A DNA stretch of 64,000 bases, taken from assembly GCA_947499955.1 (NCBI GenBank), contig CANMQI010000004.1, forward strand, positions 215,318-279,317, in the 5' to 3' direction. The stretch comes from an uncultured Granulosicoccus sp. GTDB lineage: Bacteria > Pseudomonadota > Gammaproteobacteria > Granulosicoccales > Granulosicoccaceae. Shown piece by piece: positions 1 to 8,603 of the stretch. The position numbers and the translations under genes are program-made. Every line of letters starts with the position of its first letter. Positions within the stretch are counted from its first letter, which is position 1. The notes under the pieces are model-generated. The model saw only the letters and a list, made by a program, of their open reading frames with translations. It ran no database searches and was not told where the DNA came from.

Positions 1-177
1 TGGTCAGCGAGGGGGCAGGGGGTCTGATAGTCGTCTGGCTCGGTGTTCGAAAAACCTATCGGGCGGGCACCCCTCCGCTGTTCTTGCAGTCAGGGCAACG
101 CATCGACTGATGATAACCCGTACCGTAACCTGTCATGTCGGTGTCCATACGTATCACCCGCCCGTTTCACAGTCAGC

Positions 178-789
178 TCATTGAGGCTTTTCCGCAAAGT
201 CGTTGAGGATCTGTACAGCGGTCTCGATGGATCGACGCACTGCGATGATGTCGTCTGCCTGCACCGCATCCCCTTGTTGAGCGTCTTCCAGCATCAGCTC
301 GGTTGTGAGCAAGGCGCCTTGCAGCGGGGTGCGAATTTCATGCTGCAAGGTCTTGACCTTCACCTTGGGCTCCTCGGACGATGAGTCCTCCTTCTCTTCA
401 CCACTTGCCTTGAGTTTTCGAGTGCTGGATTCAATCAGCTGTTCGATGGACTGCATGGTGTGCGCCAGAGTCTTCGCGATGTCGGCATCCTCGACCTTGT
501 CCAGATAGCCGGCAAGTAGTAATTCAACCAGAGAAAGCTGGCAGCTTCGCAGTTCGGCACAGAAGGCGGCGACCGACAGTTCATCCGCACCGGCCATGCA
601 GGCCAGGCTGCCTGACCACTCTGTCAGACTCGATTTGAATTGGCTTTGCGGGTTCTTGCCCTCGTTGAATCTTGCCACCTCGAGAAAGATCGAAGCGACC
701 TGTTCGCGCGAGTCCGATGAAAATTGCTGAACCTCCGGCAATTCTCCGCGGGTATCCCAGGCGTTGAGTAGATCGTTTCGACGGTTCAT
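178..789 (-). CDS. DHp-only histidine-kinase-like protein
   Basis: About 203 residues. The C-terminal third carries a histidine kinase dimerisation/phosphoacceptor segment with the H-box HEIRTPLQGALL followed by a second helix ending at the C-terminus. No HATPase_c domain follows, so the protein cannot phosphorylate itself in the usual way. A charged, Ser/Glu/Lys-rich linker (EEKEDSSSEEPKVKVK) precedes the H-box. I start at the ATG at 789, which overlaps the stop of the upstream 91-residue gene as ATGA and so looks translationally coupled. It is last in a four-gene minus-strand operon with YqjE-, YqjD- and YqjK-like genes. The role is unknown. It could be a phosphotransfer protein, a kinase decoy or a truncated kinase. 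That it is expressed seems likely; its function is inference. Confidence 0.65.
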   Translation of the reverse strand: MNRRNDLLNAWDTRGELPEVQQFSSDSREQVASIFLEVARFNEGKNPQSQFKSSLTEWSGSLACMAGADELSVAAFCAELRSCQLSLVELLLAGYLDKVEDADIAKTLAHTMQSIEQLIESSTRKLKASGEEKEDSSSEEPKVKVKTLQHEIRTPLQGALLTTELMLEDAQQGDAVQADDIIAVRRSIETAVQILNDFAEKPQ

Positions 790-1061
790 GACAGCAAACG
801 CCTGATGAACGGGGATGCCTTGCCGGCAACCTTGAGAGCCGACAGGGCCAGGCTGGTCATCTCGAGAGTTGCCGGCGCTGCACGCTTGAAACGGGTGATG
901 AGCACGCCTGCAGCAAACGGCCACACCAAGGCTGCCGGTCGCGAGAAGTACTCGCGACACTCCACGTCACACTGATGAGCAATGTGATCCAGCCTCGATT
1001 GAGCATCGCAGCGTTGCAACCAGGCCTGCTCCACTTCCAACTTCTTGCTGTCGAGCAACAT
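786..1061 (-). CDS. YqjK-like small membrane protein
   Basis: A 91-residue protein with a charged N-terminal half (LDSKKLEVEQAWLQRCDAQ) and one or two short hydrophobic stretches around residues 40-75, ending in basic residues. Size, layout and position directly after the YqjD/DUF883-like gene match the yqjD-yqjE-yqjK order of Escherichia coli, where the third small gene encodes YqjK. Sequence similarity to YqjK itself is weak by eye, so the name rests mostly on context. It starts 17 bases after the previous stop and its own stop overlaps the next start (ATGA). Confidence 0.6.
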   Translation of the reverse strand: MLLDSKKLEVEQAWLQRCDAQSRLDHIAHQCDVECREYFSRPAALVWPFAAGVLITRFKRAAPATLEMTSLALSALKVAGKASPFIRRLLS

Positions 1062-1078
1062 GCTCTGCGCTCCCGGGC

Positions 1079-1354
1079 CTAGCGGCGTCTGACCAGCAAA
1101 GTGGCAAGCACGCCTGCAGCAAAGGCAATACCTGCCGCTTGCAGTGGTTTTTCGTTGATGTACCGAGTGACGGTGCCGCTCAGTTCAGCGACGGACTGTT
1201 GCAGTTCCGCCTCCATTTCATGGGCCTTGTCCACCACATCCTCTGCCTTGTCCCGCGCTTTCTCCAGAGTCTCGTAGGCCTTCTCCTCTGCAGAGTCCAG
1301 TACTTCTTTCGCTGCGTGCTTCAGTTCTTCAGGCTTGGTGGTTGTTTGTGACAT
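1079..1354 (-). CDS. DUF883 (ElaB/YqjD) family membrane-anchored protein
   Basis: A 91-residue protein with the family's typical plan: an Ala/Glu/Lys-rich amphipathic helix over residues 8-60 (repeats such as AEEKAYETLEKARDKAED), then a single C-terminal membrane anchor (AAGIAFAAGVLATLLV) ending in the basic tail RRR. Known family members (YqjD, ElaB, YgaM) sit in the inner membrane by the C-terminus; YqjD binds ribosomes in stationary phase. The start overlaps the upstream YqjE-like gene by 26 bases, so the two are coupled. Regulation by stationary phase or envelope stress is inferred from the family. Confidence 0.85.
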   Translation of the reverse strand: MSQTTTKPEELKHAAKEVLDSAEEKAYETLEKARDKAEDVVDKAHEMEAELQQSVAELSGTVTRYINEKPLQAAGIAFAAGVLATLLVRRR

Positions 1355-1796
1355 GACTATCTGCTTCCGTAGGTTGAGGTTGGTTGTCTTCGGTACTGGT
1401 CAGGCTCGAGCGCAGGGCCTCGCGTGTGCGATTGAAGGCCAGGAGGCGGCTCAGCTTCAGAATGGTCCATACGATCAAGGCACATACCACAAGCTGTACT
1501 GCCAGCAGTATGAGCAATGACCAGAGCGCACTGAGCCCCATACTCTGCAGGGCTGCAAAGGCGGTTGCCAGTGCCACCAACCAGGTGATGGGAATCATGA
1601 CGATGAGCACGACCACAAACGCCACCATGAGACCTGCGCTGCTGGCTGCCAATCTGGCTTCAGCTACCGCCAGTTTGAGTGTGGTGGTGGTAACATCTGC
1701 CGTCGCCAGTGCGCGCTCGAGTAGCAGGGTGACTACGTCCTGAACATCAGGTGTCTTCGTCGCGGTGCTATCGAGTTCGTTTTCCGGCACTGTCAT
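1329..1796 (-). CDS. YqjE-like phage-holin-superfamily (DUF1469) membrane protein
   Basis: A 155-residue protein. A hydrophilic N-terminus with a helical region (residues 17-50) is followed by two strong transmembrane segments (about 53-80 and 85-115), then a short amphipathic helix and a polar tail. This is the layout of the YqjE/holin superfamily III family (Actinobacterial Phage Holin-like), found beside YqjD-type proteins. It is the first gene of the minus-strand operon, and its 3' end overlaps the DUF883 gene. The 125-base gap to the divergent methyltransferase gene should hold the operon promoter; I could not pick out a convincing -35/-10 pair. Confidence 0.8.
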   Translation of the reverse strand: MTVPENELDSTATKTPDVQDVVTLLLERALATADVTTTTLKLAVAEARLAASSAGLMVAFVVVLIVMIPITWLVALATAFAALQSMGLSALWSLLILLAVQLVVCALIVWTILKLSRLLAFNRTREALRSSLTSTEDNQPQPTEADSHVTNNHQA

Positions 1797-1951
1797 GGAT
1801 TGCTGTCTCCCGGCGACTGCTGGATGCGGCGCTCGTTCAGGGTGGGATGATCGCCCAATTGAGAGATTCCGTGTTTCGGTTGTAACAGCTACATGGTAAG
1901 GACTGGTTCCTCACGGGCGTTTTGATACAAGTCAACGGAAAAACACATTCA

Positions 1952-2836
1952 ATGAATGAAGTCACATTGCTCGACGGTGGTATGGGTCAGGAACTGGTTC
2001 GTCGATCAGGCAAGGCACCCTCACCACTCTGGTCCGCCACGGTGATGCTGGAGCAGCCTGAGCTGGTCGAACAGCTGCATGTGGATTTCATCCATGCGGG
2101 GGCAGACGTCATCACCATCAATGCCTACTCAAGCACGCCTGAAAGGCTGGCCAGAGATGCTGATGAGAGTCTGTTCGAGGCGCTGCAGACCAGTGCCTGT
2201 GAAGCGGCAATGCGTGCGCGAGACAAGAGCGGCAATGACAAGGTTCGCATCACGGGTTGCCTGCCGCCGCTGGTCGCCAGCTATCGCCCGGATCTGGCTC
2301 CGGGGACAGCTCGATCCTTGGAATTGTATCGTCGGATCTGTGCTGTTCAGGCGCCACATGTCGATCTTTTTCTGTGTGAGACGATGGCTTCGCAAGCCGA
2401 GGCTGTCACAGCCGCGAGCGCTGCCTGTGAGACAGGTCTGCCGGTCTGGCTGGCAATGACCCTGGATGACAACAACCCTGAGAATCTGCGTGGTGGGGAG
2501 TCTCTGGCAGAGGTCATGCAGGCGCTGCGTGAGTTGCCACTGCAGGGGTTGTTGCTCAACTGCTCGCGGCCCGAGACCATCGATGAGGCGTGGTTGCACT
2601 TCGTGGCTGACAGCTCGGTACCGATGGGTGCCTATGCCAACGGCTTCACGGCGGTTGATGCACTGAAGCCGGGTGGGACGGTCAGTTCACTGGAGGCCAG
2701 GAACGACCTGTCACCAGCAAACTATGCGGATTTTGCAATGCGCTGGGTTGCGCAGGGAGCGACGTTGGTCGGTGGTTGCTGCGAGGTCGGGCCCGAACAC
2801 ATCGCCGTCCTGCGTCGTCGATTGGACGAGAACTAG
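1952..2836 (+). CDS. Homocysteine S-methyltransferase family protein
   Basis: About 294 residues of the betaine-homocysteine/S-methylmethionine methyltransferase family (TIM barrel). Seen: the N-terminal LLDGGMGQEL motif, NAYSSTPER in the barrel, the zinc-ligand cysteine in LLLNCSRPE, and the C-terminal cysteine pair in GGCCEVGPEHI. All three zinc cysteines are present, so it should be active on a thiol acceptor. The methyl donor (S-methylmethionine, betaine or other) cannot be told from sequence. I chose the ATG at 1952 because the family usually begins just before LLDGGMG; an in-frame TTG at 1922 would add ten residues. It stands alone, convergent with the TetR gene. Confidence 0.85.
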   Translation: MNEVTLLDGGMGQELVRRSGKAPSPLWSATVMLEQPELVEQLHVDFIHAGADVITINAYSSTPERLARDADESLFEALQTSACEAAMRARDKSGNDKVRITGCLPPLVASYRPDLAPGTARSLELYRRICAVQAPHVDLFLCETMASQAEAVTAASAACETGLPVWLAMTLDDNNPENLRGGESLAEVMQALRELPLQGLLLNCSRPETIDEAWLHFVADSSVPMGAYANGFTAVDALKPGGTVSSLEARNDLSPANYADFAMRWVAQGATLVGGCCEVGPEHIAVLRRRLDEN

Positions 2837-2900
2837 ACGAGGGCTGCGTGTCAGGCCCTCACCAGGTGTCTCAGGCGTCTTGCAATGAATCGGTGCCTGC

Positions 2901-3461
2901 CTATTTCATGAGTTGCAGCAGGGCGGTTTTCTGAGTATCCAGTCGCTCGGAATCATGCATGACGCGGTCGATCAGCAGAGCGCCTTCCAGCCCTGACATC
3001 ACGAGCCTGGCCATCTGCTGAGAGGAGAGCTGCGTTGCCAGTTCCTCACGTCGGCTATCGAACAGGTTCGCCAGCCAGTTTTCCAGATTGGTGAACACAT
3101 TGGCCAGCAACACCTGATTGCTTGCGTTCAGGGCTGCAAACTCCGACGCCATCATGCACAGAAGGCAAACCCGGTTGTCCTGTGCAGTCCCACCGAACAC
3201 ATCGACGAACGCCAGAAACTGCGTTCTGAGCGATCCACCGCTGGTGGCTATGCCGTTCAGTTCGACAAAGAGCTTGTCCCGGTATTGTTCGATCAGAGTT
3301 CGCGCCAGATCCGATTTTTCAGGGAAATGGTAATGCACGCTGGAGGATTTTATGCCGACCTCATCGGCCAGCGTCCGAAAACTCAGTGCTTTCAGCCCAC
3401 TGCGTTGCACGGATCCTTCGGCTATTTCGATAAGCCGGCTTCGATTGTCATTCATTTTCAT
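2901..3461 (-). CDS. TetR/AcrR family transcriptional regulator
   Basis: A 186-residue repressor of TetR type. The N-terminal DNA-binding domain is clear: a helix-turn-helix around residues 28-48 (TLADEVGIKSSSVHYHF) followed by the family's helix 4 (PEKSDLARTLIEQYRDKL). The rest is the variable ligand-binding and dimer domain, with a CLLCMM stretch near residue 100. The start at 3461 has a TAGGGAC-like ribosome site six bases upstream. The target is unknown. Palindromes in the 800-base region upstream of it are candidates for its operator. The neighbouring methyltransferase gene and acs are both possible targets. Confidence 0.85.
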   Translation of the reverse strand: MKMNDNRSRLIEIAEGSVQRSGLKALSFRTLADEVGIKSSSVHYHFPEKSDLARTLIEQYRDKLFVELNGIATSGGSLRTQFLAFVDVFGGTAQDNRVCLLCMMASEFAALNASNQVLLANVFTNLENWLANLFDSRREELATQLSSQQMARLVMSGLEGALLIDRVMHDSERLDTQKTALLQLMK

Positions 3462-3764
3462 GTGTCCCTACGGTTGATGCTCCATACCCAAGGAGGTTGC
3501 GCTTACTTGCACCTCGACCAGTTCAAGTGCGTATGGTACGACAGGAGTGCAGGATCGACTTAGCGTCGGGAGTCACACTTGTAGTTATATACGGTCACTG
3601 AACAGGCCCTGCCATCAGCAGCTGGGCGACGGTGAGACGGGGCATGCATACAGCCATATAGTGCATTTTCGGTCGATTAATACAACTGCGTCCTGCTCCG
3701 TACACCCATGCTCCCACATGTCTGAAGAAGGAGACGCACCTCGACAGCCTGCGTCAGGGCTCTC

Positions 3765-3782
3765 ACTTGACTCAAGTCAAGT
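3765..3782. promoter_or_regulatory. CRP/FNR-family-like palindrome upstream of acs
   Basis: Perfect inverted repeat ACTTGAC-TCAA-GTCAAGT (7-base arms, 4-base spacer). The core TTGAC-N4-GTCAA resembles the half-site spacing of FNR/Anr/CRP-family operators (TTGAT-N4-ATCAA). It lies about 480 bases before acs and about 300 before the TetR start, so its target gene is uncertain. Confidence 0.45.
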
Positions 3783-3980
3783 CGAGCACGTTTCTGAAGC
3801 GATCACGCCGTGTTTTCGTGGGTCAGATTGGTGCAAGGCATTTTGCCGGCTCGCGCTTGCACGGAGCGGCGAGTGACGGTTTTTCAGCCCGTTCGGAGCG
3901 CTTTATACCGACCTCGTTTGCCTAAAATCAAAGAATTCGGATTATTTTCAGGGGCGACAGGGATTCCGCTGGTTTAAGTG

Positions 3981-3995
3981 GTGACTAACAGTCAC
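3981..3995. promoter_or_regulatory. Inverted repeat GTGACT-N3-AGTCAC
   Basis: Perfect 6-base arms with a 3-base spacer, only four bases before a second inverted repeat at 4000-4018. The tandem placement in the acs leader suggests a paired regulator-binding region. Which protein binds is not visible. Confidence 0.4.
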
Positions 3996-3999
3996 TTTG

Positions 4000-4018
4000 T
4001 TGTTACTTTTGGTAACAA
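4000..4018. promoter_or_regulatory. Inverted repeat TTGTTAC-N5-GTAACAA
   Basis: Perfect 7-base arms around a 5-base spacer, about 245 bases before the acs start. Its size and symmetry fit a dimeric helix-turn-helix regulator. No regulator can be named from sequence alone. Confidence 0.45.
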
Positions 4019-4104
4019 GTCTGTTGAAAGTGGCCGTCAAAAAATCGGCTACGAATCGCATGTTTGTTAAGTAATTGTATTTCAAGGGAAAAAATTGTCG
4101 CTGG

Positions 4105-4129
4105 ATTCAAGCTTGAATTTCACTACAAT
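4105..4129 (+). promoter_or_regulatory. Candidate acs promoter with overlapping 14-bp palindrome
   Basis: ATTCAAGCTTGAAT at 4105-4118 is a perfect palindrome lying just before TACAAT (4124-4129), a good -10 hexamer. No good -35 hexamer sits at the right distance, so activator dependence would fit; CrbR/ErdR-type regulators are known activators of acs in Pseudomonas and Vibrio. The transcript leader would be about 125 bases. The link to such a regulator is inference. Confidence 0.4.
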
Positions 4130-4262
4130 TTTGCAACAGGTTAGTTGGGGAACAAGTTTCAACGCTGTTGTGACGCATGGCTGCAAGCACTCTTTTGTGG
4201 CGGTCATGGTGTGCGATGAGGCATTCGGACCAGCGTACTGAAGAGGAAAAGGAGCAGAACCC

Positions 4263-6203
4263 ATGAGTAATGATCTACGGCCAGTTCCGGCCGAATTCGC
4301 TGCCAATGCATTGGTTGACGATGCCAGGTATCAGGCAATGTATGCGCAATCGGTCGATGATCCGGATGCGTTCTGGGGAGAGCAGGGCAAGCGTCTTGAC
4401 TGGATGACGCCGTACACCAAGGTCAAGAACACCACTTTCGAATACCCGGATGTCTCCATCAAGTGGTTTGAAGATGGTGAGCTCAATGTCAGTGTCAACT
4501 GCATAGACCGGCACCTGGCTTCACGCGGCGATCAGGTTGCGATCATCTGGGAAGGTGATGACCCATCTGACGACAAGAAGATAACCTACAAGGAACTGCA
4601 CGAGCACGTCTGCCGCCTTGCCAATGTCTACAAGTCGCTGGGTGTCGAGAAAGGCGACAGGGTCATCCTGTATATGCCGATGATTCCGGAAGCGGCTTAT
4701 GCCATGTTGGCTTGCGCACGCATTGGCGCCATTCATTCCATCGTTTTTGGCGGATTCAGTGCGGATGCACTGGCAGATCGTATTACCGGGTCGAGCGCCA
4801 AGCTTGTAGTAACTGCTGATGAAGGTCTGCGAGGTGGACGCAGCGTGCCCTTGAAGGTCAATGCCGACAAGGCGCTGGACAAGGTTGCTCATGAGGTCCG
4901 AATGGTGGTCGTGCAGCGCACCGGCGGCAAGATCGAGATGCGTGACAACCTGGATTACTGGTACCACGAGCAGACTCAGGCTGTGTCGGCGGAATGCGAA
5001 CCTGAAAGGATGAACGCAGAAGACCCTCTGTTCATCCTGTATACCTCCGGATCAACCGGTATGCCCAAGGGCGTTGTGCATACGACCGGTGGTTATCTGG
5101 TCTACGCATCAATGACACATGAATACGTGTTCGACTATCACGACGGTGATATCTACTGGTGTACAGCGGATGTCGGCTGGGTCACCGGACACAGCTACAT
5201 TGTGTACGGCCCTCTGGCCAACGGTGCCACCACCTTGATGTTCGAAGGTGTTCCCACCTATCCGAGCCCCTCGAGATTCTGGGATGTGTGTGAAAAGCAC
5301 AAGGTCAACATCTTCTATACCGCACCCACCGCCATTCGCGCGCTGATGGGAGCCGGTGAGGAGCACGTCAACAAGGCTGATCTGTCTACCTTGCGTGTGT
5401 TGGGATCAGTTGGCGAGCCCATCAACCCGGAAGCCTGGAAATGGTACGACGAAGTTGTTGGCAAGGGCCGCTGCCCGATTGTCGACACCTGGTGGCAGAC
5501 TGAAACCGGCGGTATCCTGATTTCGCCCCTGCCGGGCGCCACGGCGACCAAACCCGGTTCTGCGACACGACCGTTCTTCGGCGTACAACCGATCATTCTG
5601 GATGCGGAAGGCAACGAGCAGACGCAGACTGAAGCCGAGGGTGTGCTGTGCATACGTGACAGCTGGCCTGGTCAGATGCGAACGGTCTACGGCGACCATG
5701 AACGTTTCGTGTCCACGTATTTCGAGACCTTCAAGGGCTATTACTTCACCGGTGACGGTTGTCGACGTGATGCAGACGGCTACTACTGGATTACCGGCCG
5801 AGTGGATGATGTCATCAACGTATCGGGACATCGTATGGGCACGGCTGAAGTCGAATCGGCTCTGGTGGCGCATGCCAAGGTGTCCGAAGCGGCAGTTGTC
5901 GGGTTTCCTCATGACATCAAGGGCCAGGGCATCTATGCCTATGTCACCCTGATGGAAGGTGAATCCCCGTCCGAAGAGCTTCGCAAGGAACTCGTCTCAT
6001 GGGTGAGACAGGAAATCGGTCCCATTGCATCACCGGATCTCATCCAGTGGGCGCCAGGACTGCCGAAAACCCGTTCGGGCAAGATCATGCGCCGAATTCT
6101 TCGCAAGATCGCAGAGAACGATTACGCCGCACTCGGTGACACCTCGACGCTGGCAGATCCTGGCGTTGTCGACGAGCTGATAGAAAACCGCGCCAACGCC
6201 TGA
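4263..6203 (+). CDS. acs: Acetyl-CoA synthetase
   Basis: A 646-residue enzyme of normal length for AMP-forming acetate:CoA ligase, converting acetate, ATP and CoA to acetyl-CoA through acetyl-AMP in the cytoplasm. Seen: N-terminal AcsN region, the adenylation P-loop [11 protein letters not shown] near residue 260, [10 protein letters not shown] near 408, the TGDG hinge near 495 and the C-terminal [10 protein letters not shown] near 602-611. The lysine of that last motif is the known acetylation switch. GGAG lies eight bases before the ATG. It is followed after 141 bases by the DUF4212 and symporter genes, so activation and uptake of acetate are encoded together. Propionate is a possible side substrate. 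Confidence 0.96.
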   Translation: MSNDLRPVPAEFAANALVDDARYQAMYAQSVDDPDAFWGEQGKRLDWMTPYTKVKNTTFEYPDVSIKWFEDGELNVSVNCIDRHLASRGDQVAIIWEGDDPSDDKKITYKELHEHVCRLANVYKSLGVEKGDRVILYMPMIPEAAYAMLACARIGAIHSIVFGGFSADALADRITGSSAKLVVTADEGLRGGRSVPLKVNADKALDKVAHEVRMVVVQRTGGKIEMRDNLDYWYHEQTQAVSAECEPERMNAEDPLFILYTSGSTGMPKGVVHTTGGYLVYASMTHEYVFDYHDGDIYWCTADVGWVTGHSYIVYGPLANGATTLMFEGVPTYPSPSRFWDVCEKHKVNIFYTAPTAIRALMGAGEEHVNKADLSTLRVLGSVGEPINPEAWKWYDEVVGKGRCPIVDTWWQTETGGILISPLPGATATKPGSATRPFFGVQPIILDAEGNEQTQTEAEGVLCIRDSWPGQMRTVYGDHERFVSTYFETFKGYYFTGDGCRRDADGYYWITGRVDDVINVSGHRMGTAEVESALVAHAKVSEAAVVGFPHDIKGQGIYAYVTLMEGESPSEELRKELVSWVRQEIGPIASPDLIQWAPGLPKTRSGKIMRRILRKIAENDYAALGDTSTLADPGVVDELIENRANA

Positions 6204-6231
6204 TCCGGGCATGACGCTGTCTTGAAGTGAA

Positions 6232-6289
6232 TCCGGTCATGACCAGAGATCATCGTGCTTCGCTCGCTGTTTCTCTGGCGCTGACCGGA
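6232..6289 (+). other. Nested hairpin between acs and the symporter genes
   Basis: TCCGGTCA (6232-6239) pairs with TGACCGGA (6282-6289). Inside it CCAGAGA (6243-6249) pairs with TCTCTGG (6272-6278), leaving a symmetric 3x3 internal loop and a 22-base apical region. No T-run follows, so it is not a plain terminator. An mRNA processing or stability element that sets unequal acs and transporter levels is a reasonable inference. Confidence 0.5.
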
Positions 6290-6344
6290 CCCCCAAATTC
6301 CCATCACGAAAACCAGAAGCATCTGCTTCAGGAGGTACTGTCGA

Positions 6345-6605
6345 GTGTCTGAAAATTCTTCTAGCAACGAATATTGGTCGGCCAATATACGCTTGGTCAA
6401 ATTCTGCCTGGTTATCTGGGCGGTGGTCTCATTCGGGTTCGGAATCATTCTGCGCCCCCTGCTCTCAGGTATCACCGTTGGTGGCACCGATCTGGGTTTC
6501 TGGTTTGCTCAACAGGGATCAATCATTGTCTTTCTGATACTGATTTTCTTCTACGCGTGGCGCATGAACTCGCTGGACAAGAAATTCGGTGTAGAAGAGG
6601 AATAG
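6345..6605 (+). CDS. DUF4212 small subunit of acetate-type sodium symporter
   Basis: An 86-residue membrane protein with two transmembrane helices (about residues 15-38 and 50-72). Family DUF4212 (sodium:solute symporter small subunit) is almost always encoded just before a symporter of the VC_2705 type, as here with a 10-base gap. It starts with GTG, preceded by a strong AGGAGG. It probably helps assemble or stabilise the large symporter subunit; the exact role in the family is not settled. Confidence 0.9.
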   Translation: MSENSSSNEYWSANIRLVKFCLVIWAVVSFGFGIILRPLLSGITVGGTDLGFWFAQQGSIIVFLILIFFYAWRMNSLDKKFGVEEE

Positions 6606-6615
6606 GACTAGACAC

Positions 6616-8385
6616 ATGGAACAGTACACACTCAATCTGCTGTTTGTAGGAGGAACGTTTCTCCTCTATATCGGCATCGCTGTATGGGCCCGAGCAGGCT
6701 CGACGTCAGAATTCTACGCCGCGGGTCGCGGGGTCCATCCTGTCCTCAACGGTATGGCTACCGCAGCTGACTGGATGTCGGCAGCGTCATTCATCTCGAT
6801 GGCGGGCCTCATTGCCTTCTCCGGCTATGACAGCTCCTCGTATCTGATGGGCTGGACCGGTGGCTACGTGCTGCTTGCCCTGCTGTTGGCACCGTATCTG
6901 CGCAAGTTCGGCAAATTCACGGTTCCTGAATTCATCGGCGATCGCTTCTACAGCACCACTGCTCGCATGGTAGCCGTGGCCTGTCTGATCATTGCATCCA
7001 TCACCTACGTTATCGGTCAGATGACGGGTGTTGGTGTGGCCTTCTCGCGCTTTCTGGAAGTCAGCAACGACGCAGGTCTGTTCATCGGCGCGGCAATCGT
7101 ATTCTTCTATGCGGTTCTGGGTGGCATGAAAGGCGTGACCTATACGCAGGTTGCTCAGTACTGCGTACTGATCCTTGCCTACACGGTTCCGGCCATCTTC
7201 ATCTCCCTGCAATTGACCGGTGTTGCACTGCCGCCTATCGGCTTGTTTGCCGATCACGCTGCATCAGGTGTTCCTCTGCTGACCAAGCTGAACCAGATCG
7301 TCACCGAGCTGGGTTTCCAGTCCTACACCGAACATCACACCAACACGCTGAACATGGTCCTGTTCACCTTGTCGCTGATGATTGGTACTGCGGGTCTGCC
7401 TCACGTCATCATTCGCTTCTTCACTGTACCCAAGGTTGCTGACGCACGCTGGTCTGCGGGTTGGGCTCTGGTATTCATCGCGCTGCTGTATCTGACAGCT
7501 CCGGCTGTTGGCGCCATGGCTCGCATGAACCTCATGGATACCATCTACCCAGGTGGTGCACAGGCCGAGTCTCTGAAGTATGACGAACGCCCTGACTGGA
7601 TGAAGAACTGGGAAGTGACCGGTCTGTTGAAGTTCGAAGACAAGAACGGCGACGGCCGCATCCAGCTCTACAACGATTCGTCGGAAGAGTTTGCTGCCAC
7701 TGCCGAAGCCAATGGCTGGCAAGGTTCTGAACTGGATGTCAACCGTGACATCATCGTTCTGGCCAATCCGGAAATCGCGGCACTGCCAAAATGGGTCATC
7801 GCTCTGGTAGCAGCGGGTGGTCTGGCAGCAGCCCTGTCAACGGCAGCCGGTCTGTTGCTGGCGATATCCTCGGCGGTCAGTCACGATGTGGTCAAGGGGA
7901 CGCTTGCACCGAACATCTCGGAGAAAGGGGAATTGTTGACAGCTCGACTGTCCATGGCGGTTGCCATCGGGGTCGCAACCTGGCTGGGATTGAATCCGCC
8001 GGGATTTGCAGCACAGACGGTGGCCCTGGCATTCGGTCTGGCTGCGGCAACCATCTTCCCGGCACTGATGATGGGTATCTTCTCCTCACGGGTAAACAAC
8101 AAGGGCGCAGTAGCGGGCATGTTGGTCGGCCTGTTCTTCACCATCATCTACATCTTCCTGTACAAGGGCTGGTTCTTCATTCCGGGAACCAATCAGTTGT
8201 CGGATACGCCTGATGGTTGGATGTTCGGTATTTCGCCACTATCCATCGGTGCGGTTGGTGCGATGCTCAACTTCGCAATCGCCTTTACTGTATCCAATGC
8301 GACTGATGCGCCGCCGCGTGAGATCGTTGAACTGGTCGAGAGTATCCGTGTACCTCGCGGTGCTGGAGCAGCAACAGATCATTAA
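6616..8385 (+). CDS. Sodium:solute symporter, acetate permease (ActP-like, VC_2705 type)
   Basis: A 589-residue inner-membrane transporter of the SSS family with about 13 membrane segments. Early residues YAAGRGVHPVLNGMATAADWMSAASF match the sodium-site region of acetate/pyruvate-type symporters. A soluble insertion at about residues 310-385 holds an EF-hand-like acidic loop, DKNGDGRIQLY, which I recall as a feature of this subfamily. Its place right after acs and DUF4212 makes acetate (or another short carboxylate) the likely substrate. A terminator follows at 8451. Symporter and small subunit probably form one complex. Confidence 0.9.
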   Translation: MEQYTLNLLFVGGTFLLYIGIAVWARAGSTSEFYAAGRGVHPVLNGMATAADWMSAASFISMAGLIAFSGYDSSSYLMGWTGGYVLLALLLAPYLRKFGKFTVPEFIGDRFYSTTARMVAVACLIIASITYVIGQMTGVGVAFSRFLEVSNDAGLFIGAAIVFFYAVLGGMKGVTYTQVAQYCVLILAYTVPAIFISLQLTGVALPPIGLFADHAASGVPLLTKLNQIVTELGFQSYTEHHTNTLNMVLFTLSLMIGTAGLPHVIIRFFTVPKVADARWSAGWALVFIALLYLTAPAVGAMARMNLMDTIYPGGAQAESLKYDERPDWMKNWEVTGLLKFEDKNGDGRIQLYNDSSEEFAATAEANGWQGSELDVNRDIIVLANPEIAALPKWVIALVAAGGLAAALSTAAGLLLAISSAVSHDVVKGTLAPNISEKGELLTARLSMAVAIGVATWLGLNPPGFAAQTVALAFGLAAATIFPALMMGIFSSRVNNKGAVAGMLVGLFFTIIYIFLYKGWFFIPGTNQLSDTPDGWMFGISPLSIGAVGAMLNFAIAFTVSNATDAPPREIVELVESIRVPRGAGAATDH

Positions 8386-8396
8386 GGGCTGAGTCG

Positions 8397-8424
8397 CCGG
8401 GCTGACAGGAATGCGTCAGCCCGG
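8397..8424 (+). other. Hairpin after the symporter gene
   Basis: CCGGGCTGAC and GTCAGCCCGG form a perfect 10-bp stem with an 8-base loop, 12 bases after the stop codon. No T-run follows. It lies 27 bases before the true terminator and may protect the 3' end of the mRNA. Confidence 0.55.
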
Positions 8425-8450
8425 TCCTCGCCTTGATTGATGAAAAACAG

Positions 8451-8484
8451 AAGGGCTTGCATGTGAATGCAGGCCCTTTTTTTT
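8451..8484 (+). terminator. Rho-independent terminator of acs-symporter operon
   Basis: A 12-bp stem (8451-8462 with 8467-8478, one G-T pair) closed by a GTGA tetraloop of GNRA type and running into eight T residues (8477-8484). This is a textbook intrinsic terminator, 66 bases after the symporter stop. Confidence 0.92.
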
Positions 8485-8603
8485 CGGTGGTGTCCTCGGG
8501 CGGTGGTCGTGTAGTGACATCGCTGTTGCCGTTGTTGATGCCCATCAACGGGTAGCCGAGTTGTTGGCGTATATTGATGCGATGCAAAGAGCAGGAAAAC
8601 GAT

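Larger units (their letters stand above)
3462..4262. other. Palindrome-rich non-coding region upstream of acs
   Basis: About 800 bases between the TetR gene and acs. No open frame here has convincing coding character. The stretch is less GC-rich near acs than the genes around it. It holds four separate inverted repeats (listed individually: 3765-3782, 3981-3995, 4000-4018, 4105-4118) and an imperfect GTGCAAG/CTTGCAC hairpin at 3831-3862. This is far longer than a simple promoter needs. It may be a complex control region, or it may hide a small RNA. Confidence 0.6.

Noticed and set aside
2839..2860. GAGGGC/GCCCTC terminator between methyltransferase and TetR genes
   Set aside because: Only a 6-bp stem with a 10-base loop and no T-run on either strand.
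3547..3876. A 109-residue plus-strand frame upstream of acs
   Set aside because: No ribosome site, odd composition rich in His, Ser and Cys, no recognisable domain, and it lies across regulatory palindromes.
8397..8424. First hairpin after the symporter as the operon terminator
   Set aside because: It lacks a T-run; the structure at 8451-8484 is the proper terminator.
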